Assembly: GCF_001750285.1 (NCBI RefSeq)
Contig: NZ_MAMP01000026.1
Span: 1-42,905 of the forward strand
Source of the DNA: Domibacillus iocasae
GTDB taxonomy: Bacteria; Bacillota; Bacilli; Bacillales; Domibacillaceae
DNA: 42,905 bases
Direction of reading: 5' to 3'
The position numbers and the translations under genes are program-made. Below, one piece after another: positions 25,710 through 34,952 of this stretch. The notes below the pieces were generated by a model. The model was not told the DNA's origin. It did no database searches and worked only from the letters and a program-made list of their open reading frames with translations. How positions within the stretch are numbered: position 1 is the stretch's first letter; each line of letters opens with the position of its first letter.

Positions 25710-25953
25710 CGTCAATCAGCTCTTTCAAAATTGATACTAATTCGTCTAAAGTGTTTGAGGTTTTTTCCATTAACAGCGAATTAGCGATAAGCTGCTTTTC
25801 CATACGATCAACATGATTGTCTTTCATTTCTAAAATTGAAAAATCCTCTAACACGTTTTTAAGGTACTCGTTTCTGGAAAGCCCCTTTTTTCTAGCAAGC
25901 TCGTCGATTTTTTTTATTGCCGCTGGCTCAACATTTCTCAAAAGTAAATCCAT
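25702..25953 (-). CDS. Ribbon-helix-helix relaxosome accessory protein
   Basis: An 83-aa protein. The pattern LLLRNVEPAAIKKIDELA followed by GLSRNEYLKNVLE (residues 1-36) is a ribbon-helix-helix DNA-binding dimer unit. A coiled coil follows (40-80). It starts at ATG 25953 behind AAAGGGGGGAAAGG. Directly upstream are a promoter, two operator palindromes and the candidate oriT, so it probably binds oriT to help the relaxase and may repress its own promoter, as in pLS20-type auxiliary proteins. Confidence 0.85.
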   Translation of the reverse strand: MDLLLRNVEPAAIKKIDELARKKGLSRNEYLKNVLEDFSILEMKDNHVDRMEKQLIANSLLMEKTSNTLDELVSILKELIDDE

Positions 25954-25972
25954 TCCTTTCCCCCCTTTCCAC

Positions 25973-26028
25973 CTAACAAAGTTTTGTTAAATAATACATC
26001 TTCATTATACAACAAAGTTTTGTTAAAA
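25973..26028 (-). promoter_or_regulatory. Relaxase-operon promoter flanked by two operators
   Basis: On the minus strand, a TATAAT -10 box (26004-26009) serves the accessory/relaxase genes. AACAAAGTTTTGTTAA occurs at 25975-25990, just downstream, and at 26011-26026, within the -10/-35 spacer. The sites are 36 bp apart, so a bound repressor could loop or block the promoter. Confidence 0.75.
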
Positions 26029-26089
26029 ACGAATACTTAGGGGGAAAGAGAGAGAAGAGCATAAGGAAAACGTGCTATCACTTTCAGTG

Positions 26090-26192
26090 TTAGACTAGGC
26101 AGAGCCTAGTGTTTTCGTGATATCACGAAATTTTAATTTTGTCACACGGTGTGACACTAAAAAAAGCCTGTTTGTCACACAGTGTGACACCT
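26090..26192. other. Candidate origin of transfer (oriT)
   Basis: Four dyads are packed in 100 bp: ACTAGGC-aga-GCCTAGT (26094-26110), the perfect palindrome TTTCGTGATATCACGAAA (26113-26130), and two copies of TGTCACAC-N-GTGTGACA (26140-26156 and 26173-26189, centres 33 bp apart). No gene is present. The region lies between the last mating-pore gene and the relaxosome genes, which is the expected place for oriT. The nick site cannot be fixed by eye. Confidence 0.6.
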
Positions 26193-26222
26193 TAAAAAAC
26201 ACCTATTCAGTAAACTTCTTTT

Positions 26223-27074
26223 TTAAAATTGCAAATCACTTTTGCGCTGATTTAGTCGTTCGATTTTAGTTTTCAAAGATTTTATATCTATTTTTATCGT
26301 TTCATTTTCTGTATTATAGGATTCAATTTCTTTTTCCATCGAGTAAATTTGATTATTGGTTACGGTCTGTTCATCGACAGTCTGATAAATTAATTCTCCT
26401 TTCTGTTCATTAATTTCTTCATTGATTTTCTTCGCAATTAAATTATTTTCCTCGATTTCTTCTTGCCGATCTTTGATCTCTTTTTCCGTATTTTGAATCA
26501 TTTCATCGGTGACTTTAACCGCATATTCTTCAACATCTTTTTCAGAAATCTCATTACGATCTACCACAGTTTGGTCAGCATAAATACTTGTAATGATCGC
26601 ATCTTTTTCTCTCTTTTTTAATTCAGCTTCATCAAATACTTCTTCTTCAAAATTCATTTTGTCCTTCACTAATCGTAATGCCACCTGACCAAAATCCTTC
26701 GGTACTTTACTGATCTTTACAATATAAATATCATTCGATGAATAAACAATTTTAGTCGGCAGCTCGTCTTTCACATTCACTCTCGGCACTGCTTTAAAAT
26801 CCAGATCAGACAGATAATTCGTCATGCCAGCAGTAATAAGCGTAACTTGCATTTCATTATCCTTTTCATCATATATCCATTCTTTAATCGTGAATTTACC
26901 TCTGCCATTCAAGTTAAATTCTTTATTGATTTCTGTACTTAAAACATCGACTTTATCAGCTAGGAACACTTTACTAGATAAGAAAAAAACGAATCCTAAC
27001 ATAAAAATCAATGTGACTGCTACGTAAACATTTGACCATTGGGTGGCCAACTTTTTTCGTTTGTTTTTTTTCAT
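26223..27074 (-). CDS. Membrane-anchored coiled-coil conjugation protein
   Basis: A 283-aa protein with one N-terminal membrane helix (about 16-38, VAVTLIFMLGFVFFLSS), a beta-rich extracellular part (40-150) and a long coiled coil (190-280). Its ATG overlaps the stop of the VirB8-like gene by 4 bp. It may be a channel or cell-surface component of the mating pore. No known family is recognised. Confidence 0.8.
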   Translation of the reverse strand: MKKNKRKKLATQWSNVYVAVTLIFMLGFVFFLSSKVFLADKVDVLSTEINKEFNLNGRGKFTIKEWIYDEKDNEMQVTLITAGMTNYLSDLDFKAVPRVNVKDELPTKIVYSSNDIYIVKISKVPKDFGQVALRLVKDKMNFEEEVFDEAELKKREKDAIITSIYADQTVVDRNEISEKDVEEYAVKVTDEMIQNTEKEIKDRQEEIEENNLIAKKINEEINEQKGELIYQTVDEQTVTNNQIYSMEKEIESYNTENETIKIDIKSLKTKIERLNQRKSDLQF

Positions 27075-27769
27075 GGTAAAATGCCTCCTCCTTTGATGTA
27101 ACTAACTGCATCAATACTTGATAATTCTCCTTTTATGCTATTAATTGGTTTGATACTTGATACTTTATATGTCCCACCATCATCAATAAAATTGAGCAAA
27201 ATATAAGCTGAATCTTGTTCCTTGTATCCACTACTTAGAATCTCTAATTCATATTCATAAGACACAATCGCTTGTCTGTCTCCTTCACTTTCCACGAACA
27301 CTTTAATGTTATCTGCACTCGTTTTTAAATCACTTCCTTTTTCATCTATTCCATCAGAAGGGAACAACGTTTTAGCCAGTTCATCGGTCATGTAATGATC
27401 TGTATTTTGCTTTGCCGTTGCAAAATTATCGGGAGTTACATTGTAGATATAATCAATAAAATGCTTTGCTGAATTTAATAAATCTTTCTGTTCACCAGAT
27501 TTTTCAACTTCTTTTTCCGTTGCTGTTCCTTTCACTTCTCCTTCGGTTGTTTCAGTATTTTTGTTACTCGCTGCACTCTTGTTTTCCGTTTCTAAAGAAG
27601 AAATTTGATCGTTTAGCTTCACAATCTCCTGCTCTTTTTCTTCTAGTAACAGGTTCGTTTGTTTGTTCATTTCTTCTTTGGCCGAGGTCAATTTGTTGAA
27701 AGAAAAGAAATTGGCAGCAAATGAAATGACTAATACCATAATCAATGTAACGGATAAACCTTTCTTCAT
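27071..27769 (-). CDS. VirB8/TcpC-like conjugation protein
   Basis: A 232-aa protein with an N-terminal membrane helix (5-25), a coiled coil and a low-complexity Thr/Glu/Lys linker (about 30-95). An NTF2-like domain follows, with AKHFIDYIYNVTPDNF and a C-terminal set of strands. This layout is that of VirB8/TcpC scaffold proteins. The ribosome binding site AAAGGAGATGG precedes ATG 27769. Confidence 0.7.
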   Translation of the reverse strand: MKKGLSVTLIMVLVISFAANFFSFNKLTSAKEEMNKQTNLLLEEKEQEIVKLNDQISSLETENKSAASNKNTETTEGEVKGTATEKEVEKSGEQKDLLNSAKHFIDYIYNVTPDNFATAKQNTDHYMTDELAKTLFPSDGIDEKGSDLKTSADNIKVFVESEGDRQAIVSYEYELEILSSGYKEQDSAYILLNFIDDGGTYKVSSIKPINSIKGELSSIDAVSYIKGGGILP

Positions 27770-27808
27770 TTTTCCATCTCCTTTTATAATGTAAGATAGG
27801 AAGATCCA

Positions 27809-28984
27809 TTATTGAACAACCCTTCTCACATGCCCTTTCCATTGTTTTGATCCACCCCAGTACGAATTGGATAAAAAATTAGAAATGGAAACTCCATTCG
27901 AACTTTGAGCCCCAATAAATTGATCGTTTCCAATATAAATGGCAACATGACCATCTACTTTATAGGTGTCCCAAAAGATTAAATCTCCTACTTGTATATC
28001 GCTTGCAGGCACTCTTTTTCCTAGATGTTTTAATGTTTCCGTAGTTGCTCCCATCGGTCCCAAATTCACACCAGCTTCCCTGTAAGCCCACCAAACAAAT
28101 GAAGAACAATCAAATTCTTTTCTGGCTATCGACGATTCGCTTCTGCCACCACCCCAAAAGTACGGACGACCTAACGCTGTCTGTCCAGTCTCAATCGCTG
28201 TTTTTGCAGCACCCGAAGCATTTACTACTGTTCCACCACCGCCACCTACTGCTATTGCCGGTAAATACCTCAACACAGCGTCTACGTATTTTATATCTCC
28301 GTAACAGGCGTTGTGCTGAATTGCTTCCGGTCTATGACATTTATAAATGCCAGTATGAGCTAACTTCTGGTACATCATTTGAGAGAACGAGATAGCTAAT
28401 TCATACGTGTAAGCTCCACCTCTTTGATTCACATATCCAATAAATCCCCCACCAAAGTTATAACTTTGAAGCGTCAATTTAATATCGTTATTTGCGCTTG
28501 CGAGGACACCTAAAAAGTGTTTAACACCATATTGGATACTTTCTGATGGATTTGTTATACAGCCGATATAACCGCATTTAGATTCACTCGCTTGCATCGG
28601 ATCATTGCCCCGACCACCACTTTCTTGCATCATTAAGGCGAGTAACAAATTTGTATACTCGCCTTTGCCATACTTATTTAGTTCACTCTGAATTGCATCT
28701 TGGTGTTGTAAAACAGTTGCAGATACTTGAGCCGTCCCGTATCCAACTAGTGCGCCACCAGAACCAGACGATGTATTTTCAGAGTCATTTGCAATGATGT
28801 TTGTTATCACAGAAACAGTACCGGCAATCATGACGATTAATAGAAAAGCAGCCAACAAACCTGCTCCTATATACAACTTAGCTTTCAAGCTAAGTAAATC
28901 TAACTTAGCTTTGATCGCTTTTTTGACCGCTTGTTTGGCAAGCTCATTGGCTGCATTTTTGGGTGCAGCACTTTTATTTATCAT
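27809..28984 (-). CDS. Bifunctional lytic transglycosylase / NlpC-P60 peptidase (VirB1-like)
   Basis: A 391-aa cell-wall enzyme that opens peptidoglycan for the mating channel, similar in layout to CwlT of ICEBs1. A membrane anchor (about 38-60) is followed by a lysozyme-like transglycosylase domain (LLLALMMQESGGRGND with catalytic Glu near residue 118, to about 215). The C-terminal NlpC/P60 domain has Cys293 in FDCSSFVWWAYREAG and His near 343 in VDGHVAIYIG. ATG 28984 overlaps the virB4 stop region. Confidence 0.92.
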   Translation of the reverse strand: MINKSAAPKNAANELAKQAVKKAIKAKLDLLSLKAKLYIGAGLLAAFLLIVMIAGTVSVITNIIANDSENTSSGSGGALVGYGTAQVSATVLQHQDAIQSELNKYGKGEYTNLLLALMMQESGGRGNDPMQASESKCGYIGCITNPSESIQYGVKHFLGVLASANNDIKLTLQSYNFGGGFIGYVNQRGGAYTYELAISFSQMMYQKLAHTGIYKCHRPEAIQHNACYGDIKYVDAVLRYLPAIAVGGGGGTVVNASGAAKTAIETGQTALGRPYFWGGGRSESSIARKEFDCSSFVWWAYREAGVNLGPMGATTETLKHLGKRVPASDIQVGDLIFWDTYKVDGHVAIYIGNDQFIGAQSSNGVSISNFLSNSYWGGSKQWKGHVRRVVQ

Positions 28985-30957
28985 TAAGCGCCACCACCAA
29001 ACATTTTCATCTCATTGCTTGGAATTTCTACTTTAAAGGTAATGTTTTTCACACCCGAAATGGATAAAACTAAATGACCGGTTTCAAATCTTGGAATCGC
29101 CGCCAGCTCACTGTCTGTAATCTGTCCTTCGAAAATCATCTTTAAAATTGGAATCGTAATGCTGTCTTGTTGAGCAATAAATTTGTATTGCGTTAACTGG
29201 AATAGCTTCTTTATATTCTCTGCATTTTCATTATTTTGACCACTACCATAGTTCGGAACAAAGTCACTGATAGAATGTGATACAAAGAAAATGCCGCCAA
29301 AATATTTACGTGCTTCACGCATAAACCGTTCAATGTACTGTACAGCAGGTTTTGAAATATCTTTCGTATTAATAATGTTGTGCGCTTCATCTATGACGAT
29401 CAAATACTTAATAGCTTCAGTGGCTTCTAACTCTCCACGATTAAACTTTCTAAATTGATAAGAACCGTTCACGATCATTCCATCCCAAAGCATATTCATG
29501 ATGTTAAATAATTGAGCTTGGAATACTTCACCCTGCATGGATAGAAGTGAGCGTATCGGAAAGGATACAACTTGTTCTTCATCGAATGACTGAATGGATG
29601 AATGACCATTGAAAATTTGTCCATAAATATCAACGATACTTTGCACAGCCAGTTCAATACTGCTTAGAAGTAATACTGTATTACTAGCCAGGTTTTCATT
29701 AATCTTTTCATTGGAAATATCACTATAAAGCTCTTTACGAATCAATTCTAAAAAATTCGAGAAGGTAGGGTACTCGTTTGGCTCAAAGGAAGTAACGGCA
29801 ATCTCTTTTTCCTTGTCTTCTGACCACAAACCTTTTTCAATATAAAGCTGTCTTAACAATGATGAATAAAGAGACTTTTCATCATCACCGGCAGTCGGCT
29901 TTAAAAAGTTATAAAAAACTTTCAGTTTAGACAAGTGCTGCATAAACGATAATTCTTCGTTTGTTGAGCCATCTTCCTTTACGGCTGTTTTATAAACGTG
30001 CAAAGGGTTAATGATTCCCTCACTGCCATCTAAGGCGATCTGCTTTCCACCAAGCGCTTCAACCAATCCGGAAAACTCACCGGTAACGTCTAAAATACGC
30101 ACCTTGTTTCCTTTGATTGCTTGTTCAAGTACCGTCTTTTTCAAGAGTGTCGATTTACCAGAACCCATCTGTCCAACCATCAAAGCATTGTAGTGTTTTC
30201 TCTGTTTATCTTTATGAAAAAGATCAAGTACAATGGTTCCACCCGTATAAGTTGTTCCTAGAAAAGTACCCGTTGCATCATTCAAAGAAGTATAGTGAAA
30301 AGGATAACCACCGGCTAATGTTGAAGCCTGTATTTCCTTGCCTTTTCGCTTATTTGTGTACTTGGTTTGTGCCTTATAACTTTGGAACATTCCGTCCCAT
30401 TCCCACTCCTGTTCATTTAGCAGCACAGCAGCCCGAAAGTTCATTGCTTCAAGTTCTTCGATAACCTTTTGTGTGTTCACTTCAAGTTCTTCAAGCGTTT
30501 TTCCCTTCACGTATAAACGTAGGTGTACATATTTTAAAATTTCACCAACAGTTAGGTTTTCATACAGCTCACTCAGCTCTGAATACTGTTTACGAGCGTC
30601 AATTCTTTCGATGTTGTCTTTTGCATTTTCAAAACGAATATTTTGCTCGGCCAAAGCCTTGTTGATCTGGTCCACCACTTCACGCTTATTCGCATTTGAA
30701 ATATCAACCGTACACAAAACATTCGGCATGTTGATGATCGGTTCCAGCCAGTAATCATTTACGATATTCTGGTATTTATAAACGTGCAGTGAAGTCATAT
30801 AACCATCACCTAATCTTATAAAGTTAGGTGCAAACTTAACTCCGCCATTAGGTTGAATGGATGAAACAACCATTGGATTATAGCCTTTTTCCCTTTTTAC
30901 TTCTTCATCGGTTAGCCCTTTACCAAACATATCTTTTAACTTTTCGATCATGTTCAT
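28984..30957 (-). CDS. VirB4-type conjugation ATPase
   Basis: A 657-aa ATPase powering the mating channel. Walker A is GQMGSGKSTLLKK (about 259-271) and Walker B is IVIDEAHNI (about 518-526). A conserved SHSISDF motif and a late Q-rich segment follow, as in TrsE/VirB4 proteins. The N-terminal VirB4 domain is short. The preceding 215-aa protein probably supplies the rest, as in other pLS20-like systems. Confidence 0.92.
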   Translation of the reverse strand: MNMIEKLKDMFGKGLTDEEVKREKGYNPMVVSSIQPNGGVKFAPNFIRLGDGYMTSLHVYKYQNIVNDYWLEPIINMPNVLCTVDISNANKREVVDQINKALAEQNIRFENAKDNIERIDARKQYSELSELYENLTVGEILKYVHLRLYVKGKTLEELEVNTQKVIEELEAMNFRAAVLLNEQEWEWDGMFQSYKAQTKYTNKRKGKEIQASTLAGGYPFHYTSLNDATGTFLGTTYTGGTIVLDLFHKDKQRKHYNALMVGQMGSGKSTLLKKTVLEQAIKGNKVRILDVTGEFSGLVEALGGKQIALDGSEGIINPLHVYKTAVKEDGSTNEELSFMQHLSKLKVFYNFLKPTAGDDEKSLYSSLLRQLYIEKGLWSEDKEKEIAVTSFEPNEYPTFSNFLELIRKELYSDISNEKINENLASNTVLLLSSIELAVQSIVDIYGQIFNGHSSIQSFDEEQVVSFPIRSLLSMQGEVFQAQLFNIMNMLWDGMIVNGSYQFRKFNRGELEATEAIKYLIVIDEAHNIINTKDISKPAVQYIERFMREARKYFGGIFFVSHSISDFVPNYGSGQNNENAENIKKLFQLTQYKFIAQQDSITIPILKMIFEGQITDSELAAIPRFETGHLVLSISGVKNITFKVEIPSNEMKMFGGGA

Positions 30958-30978
30958 CTGCTATCTTCCCTTCTAGTT

Positions 30979-31623
30979 TTATTCAGTCTCACTCAATGGC
31001 TTGGTATTTGGGTTAAACATCTGGAACAGGATATTGATTTTCTTTTCAATTGAAAGCTCCGTCACCGGATTACTACGAACCAGTAAGTTTTTGATGTGGT
31101 GCAGTTTTTCTAGTAACTTCTTTTCTTCTTCTGAATACATGAAGATAAAATATTCCCGATTAGTCCGGTGCTTTTCCAAGTTATCAAATTCTCTTAATCG
31201 GCTCTCTAAGAATGACCGATAAGCGATATTTTTGTTTTGTCTTAAACGCTTATGAATGAAGCGTTTCTGTTTTTCTAAATTCAAAGGGATATTTAAAGGA
31301 ACAATCTTAATGTCTTCCATATAGGTGGTTAAAAATGTTGATAAATTTTGAATATCGTTGCTTAAATCTGCGTCATTTAATGAGTAAATATCTTTACTTT
31401 CAATTTGGATAATCTCCATATACTCACCGGAACGCATTTCAAAGAAATCATTATTGGTTACATCTACGATTGGGCTAATTTGCGCAAAAGATGACTTTAC
31501 AGCAGCCTTTTTCTCTTTTCGTTCTTTTTCAAGAATGAGGTTTGATTCATCCAATACAGCAGCCCCAGGCATGATGTGCTTATTCTTCTTTAGCTTAATT
31601 TCATCAATTAATATCACGTTCAT
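30979..31623 (-). CDS. VirB4-associated conjugation protein (TrsD-like)
   Basis: A soluble protein of about 214 aa immediately before virB4. SPIVDVTNNDFFEMRSGEYMEI resembles the N-terminal part of TrsD/TraD-type and VirB4 proteins, so the usual VirB4 N-terminal half seems to be a separate polypeptide. The start overlaps the stop of the DUF5592 gene (GTG 31626 or ATG 31623). Confidence 0.75.
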   Translation of the reverse strand: MNVILIDEIKLKKNKHIMPGAAVLDESNLILEKERKEKKAAVKSSFAQISPIVDVTNNDFFEMRSGEYMEIIQIESKDIYSLNDADLSNDIQNLSTFLTTYMEDIKIVPLNIPLNLEKQKRFIHKRLRQNKNIAYRSFLESRLREFDNLEKHRTNREYFIFMYSEEEKKLLEKLHHIKNLLVRSNPVTELSIEKKINILFQMFNPNTKPLSETE

Positions 31624-31916
31624 CACTCGCTTTCACTGTAATCTATTGAACTGTACGTGTCTTTTTTTCGGACGATAGAAAAATACATAGCTTGATACAT
31701 TCTCTTTTTAGGGTTCGTTTTCGGTCTGATAATCATAAACACACCAAAAGCAATCAAAAACAACGTGTACAGCATGTGAAAATCGCTATGCACTAAAGGA
31801 ATCGTGATGTAGCGAATCAAGATCAAAGACATTATTAGAAATAAGTCGAAAAGGTAAATGCTTCTTGAAATTTTAAGCTCGCTTGCTACTTCATTCGGTA
31901 TACGGTACGTTCGCAT
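31623..31916 (-). CDS. VirB3-like membrane protein, DUF5592
   Basis: A 97-aa protein with two membrane helices (about 24-40 and 48-63), then a short basic cytosolic tail containing RPKTNPKKRMYQA. The size, position before virB4 and motif match DUF5592, the VirB3-like small protein of Gram-positive conjugation systems. Confidence 0.82.
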   Translation of the reverse strand: MRTYRIPNEVASELKISRSIYLFDLFLIMSLILIRYITIPLVHSDFHMLYTLFLIAFGVFMIIRPKTNPKKRMYQAMYFSIVRKKDTYSSIDYSESE

Positions 31917-31978
31917 TTTCCCACTCCTTTTAAAAAGAAAAAGCAGCGTTGAAATGTTACCAACGCTACTTTCTCAAA

Positions 31979-34309
31979 TTACTTTTTAGTTTGATTTTTC
32001 ATTCGGTTGAACCGATCTTTCTTGCTCTTTCGATTAATCACATGCTGTCTGTCCTGTCCTTCACTTTCAACAACCTTTTCTTCACTAGAGATTTTTGGAA
32101 AACCGGCAGGAGCTACGGCTACGGCTGCACCGCCACCCGATTCAGCATTTTCTACCCGATGTACACTTTGACTTCCCGTTACAGTACGGTTATTTTCTTC
32201 AACTTTCACTTCTTCATTGACTTGATTCACATTCTCTTGTTGAACCGTTGTTTGGCTTGTGGAAGCACTCGTAGACGATTCTGATACCACTCGTTCTTGA
32301 TTAAAGACTTTTGGTGTGCCAGTGCTGCTTGGCATACTGCCAGTTGATTCTGAACCACCTTGACCACTTGTAGTTGATTGACCACTTGTGGTCACTGTTT
32401 GAGTACCATTTTGAACATCGGTTATATTGACCGGCTGTTCTATATTGCTTTGTCTCTGCACATCATTTTGACCAATTTGAACAGTTGAGCCTTCTGTTTT
32501 ATTTGGTTGAGCCTGTTGCTCTAAAGATTGGTCTGGTGCTGTTGCTTGTTGTATGCTGCCACCTTGACTACTTGTAGTCGCTGTTTGAGTGCCATTTTGC
32601 ATATCCGTTATATTGACTGGCTGTTCTGTCAGCCCTTGTCGGCTTATACTGATTCCATTGCCTTGATTTGCGTTGTCACCGTTCATTTGCTGTTCTAAAT
32701 CCGGTGTTGCTCCATCCAATGCGCCTGTTCCTTTTAGGGTAGCTTGACCACCAGTTGATTTTTGTTGAATATCTTGGTTCTGCTTCACTTCCTGCTCTCG
32801 TTCAGATGTAGTTTCGAGTGATTGACTTCCACCATTTCCACCGATTGCGCCTTCTAAATCGGAATTTGCACTATCGCCTTTTGTTTCACCCGATTTTGAA
32901 ACAGAAGCTTTTCCTTTTTCATCACCATTTGCTTCAATATCACTCTTATCTATCTGTTCCGATTCTCCTTTATCAGATCCATCTAGGCTTGGTTTTAAAG
33001 GACTTTCTTTTCCTTTTCCTTTACCTTTTTCATCGAATGGCGATTTTGCTTCTGCATTTTGTAAAGGAGACTGATTTTGATTTTTCACATCACCATTATC
33101 AGAACTTGAACCTTCCGAATCGCCCTTACCATTGCCCTTGTCATTTCCATTATCTTTACTCGTCAACTTACCAACCCCATTGGCAAAGTTGGTAGCCATC
33201 TTTCCAGCTGCATATGTACCAGCAAGTAAGCTCCATCCACCTTTAAGACCAGCATCTATGCCAAATAGTCTTTCAACGATATTCGGACCATCCAGTAAAG
33301 CTACACTAAAGCCAATCAGAGCAATAAGGTAAACCAGCCCATCGAAGCTGTCGGCCAAGTAAGCTGTGCCGATAATATATAGCTTCATCGACATAAAGAT
33401 TAAAACAATTACTAGAAATGTGTTAAGGATAGACTGTATTATTTTTTTCGTTTTCTGACCATCATGTAAATCAGCCGGTGCAACAATCATGACTAAAATG
33501 TGATTAAACACCAACTCAAAAGCCAAACGAGATAATTTATAAGCGATAGAGAATAGGGTAAATGCCATAACTAACATGGTCATTATAATAGTAAACCAAT
33601 CAAGTGAATAACGGTAATAATACTCGTTGTTCCAATCAGCTAATCCGCCCTGGTCAAAATCTTTTGGTTCTGCTTCCTCACCATTCCATGATAAATACTT
33701 TTTTGCAACATCTTCATTTTTAAGTTCTAATTCCTCAGCATCAAATCTTTCAGTAATTTTGAGTTTGCTAACCATATCCACTGGAATAGAATTTTCCTGT
33801 TCAACATCTGCCCAGTCTGTTTGGTCAAACTGGTATAAATCACTTATATTCTCAGCTAAAATATTTTCGGAAACCGTACCTTCTTCTGAACCAAATAAAG
33901 CACCACTATTAACGGTCTGTACAGCTTCATCAGTAAAACCATTCACCCTATCCATCCCACTAGATAGAAGTGTGACTATCGCTAATGCTATGACAAAATT
34001 TATCGCTACTGTCTCAGCCTGTAATTTTCGTTGGAAGATCAGCAAGTATCCCGTATATAAAAGGCTAAATGCCAGTAAGACATAGAACAACGGTCTAAAA
34101 CTATTTACAAATTCGACCACTGATTCATTTTGAAAAAATTCTTTTACGAGCAGCATTTCATTCGCTACATTCTCTAAGGCATCAAGAAACCAAGCGATAC
34201 CGGAAACAAATATCCATGCAATTATCCGAAAAGGGTCATAAAAAATACCCGCAGTATGCAGGTATTCGCTGAATTTATGCAGTATTTCAATAACCTGTTC
34301 ATCGTTCAT
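31979..34309 (-). CDS. VirB6-like conjugation membrane protein (pLS20_p028 family)
   Basis: About 776 aa. The first ~390 residues hold six or so membrane helices (near 35-60, 75-95, 100-115, 240-262, 285-310 and 320-345 by eye) and match the pLS20_p028/TrbL-VirB6 type. The rest is a hydrophilic Gly/Ser/Asn/Gln tail with an internal repeat containing QPVNITDMQNGTQTATTS and QPVNITDVQNGTQTVTTS. ATG 34309 is preferred to GTG 34318 because GAGGTG touches the latter. It forms the channel core of the mating pore. The tail may extend into the cell wall or bind partners. Confidence 0.87.
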   Translation of the reverse strand: MNDEQVIEILHKFSEYLHTAGIFYDPFRIIAWIFVSGIAWFLDALENVANEMLLVKEFFQNESVVEFVNSFRPLFYVLLAFSLLYTGYLLIFQRKLQAETVAINFVIALAIVTLLSSGMDRVNGFTDEAVQTVNSGALFGSEEGTVSENILAENISDLYQFDQTDWADVEQENSIPVDMVSKLKITERFDAEELELKNEDVAKKYLSWNGEEAEPKDFDQGGLADWNNEYYYRYSLDWFTIIMTMLVMAFTLFSIAYKLSRLAFELVFNHILVMIVAPADLHDGQKTKKIIQSILNTFLVIVLIFMSMKLYIIGTAYLADSFDGLVYLIALIGFSVALLDGPNIVERLFGIDAGLKGGWSLLAGTYAAGKMATNFANGVGKLTSKDNGNDKGNGKGDSEGSSSDNGDVKNQNQSPLQNAEAKSPFDEKGKGKGKESPLKPSLDGSDKGESEQIDKSDIEANGDEKGKASVSKSGETKGDSANSDLEGAIGGNGGSQSLETTSEREQEVKQNQDIQQKSTGGQATLKGTGALDGATPDLEQQMNGDNANQGNGISISRQGLTEQPVNITDMQNGTQTATTSSQGGSIQQATAPDQSLEQQAQPNKTEGSTVQIGQNDVQRQSNIEQPVNITDVQNGTQTVTTSGQSTTSGQGGSESTGSMPSSTGTPKVFNQERVVSESSTSASTSQTTVQQENVNQVNEEVKVEENNRTVTGSQSVHRVENAESGGGAAVAVAPAGFPKISSEEKVVESEGQDRQHVINRKSKKDRFNRMKNQTKK

Positions 34310-34325
34310 TTGCTTCACACCTCAA

Positions 34326-34739
34326 TTACTTTTGATGAACTTCAATAAATTCCTGTATTCGTAAGGATAGTTCCGTTCCTTCGTCATAAGAGGTTAATCT
34401 TAAAGGGTCTGAAACCTTTCCATCTTCAATATAATACAGATGATTTTTTTTATCTAAATCATCGAAATCGTATACTGGCGTGTCTACAATCTCGCCTTCT
34501 TCTCCGTCTGGCTGGAAAGTAACGTAATAATTAACCTTTACTTTTTTTTCTTCTAGGGCATCTTCCAAATATGGTATGAAATCTTCATCTTTATTGGAAA
34601 CAGCTAAGAAAAAGCCGTTTTCTTCACCTTCAACAAGTTTTTGAACTGTTTCATTATCGACTTGTTTAAGCCCTGTTTCGTTACTTCCACAAGCTGCTAA
34701 AGCTATTATTAGAAAAAGAGCAAAGATCATTTTTTTCAT
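34326..34739 (-). CDS. Conjugation-region lipoprotein
   Basis: A 137-aa protein. The signal peptide MKKMIFALFLIIALAAC ends in a lipobox (LAAC, Cys17), so the mature protein is anchored to the outer face of the membrane. The rest is acidic and unassigned. The ribosome binding site GGAGG precedes ATG 34739. It may have an entry-exclusion, pore or surface role. Confidence 0.85.
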   Translation of the reverse strand: MKKMIFALFLIIALAACGSNETGLKQVDNETVQKLVEGEENGFFLAVSNKDEDFIPYLEDALEEKKVKVNYYVTFQPDGEEGEIVDTPVYDFDDLDKKNHLYYIEDGKVSDPLRLTSYDEGTELSLRIQEFIEVHQK

Positions 34740-34742
34740 TTT

Positions 34743-34952
34743 TTAACCTCCGGTCGGAATTAAGTGAGCAATTTCGCAATCAAATTGTGTGTCGCAAGGA
34801 TCGACGAGGGTTATTGTTTTCTGCATATTGGTCTTTTGATCGACCTCATTGTAAATGGTAACATAACCATCTAATAGAAGAATGGTCAAGACCTCTCCTT
34901 TTTCTAGCAAGTCTTTATTATCATTTATAAATTGATGTAATGGATTCGTCAT
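34743..34952 (-). CDS. Hypothetical 69-aa protein after the coupling-protein gene
   Basis: A small soluble protein with no motif that I recognise. Its ATG overlaps the coupling-protein stop (TAATGA), so it is translated with it. It lies 4 bp before the lipoprotein gene. Confidence 0.7.
   Translation of the reverse strand: MTNPLHQFINDNKDLLEKGEVLTILLLDGYVTIYNEVDQKTNMQKTITLVDPCDTQFDCEIAHLIPTGG

Noticed and set aside
32818-33195. Plus-strand frame rich in His/Leu
   Set aside because: It is a shadow of the low-complexity tail of the VirB6-like gene.
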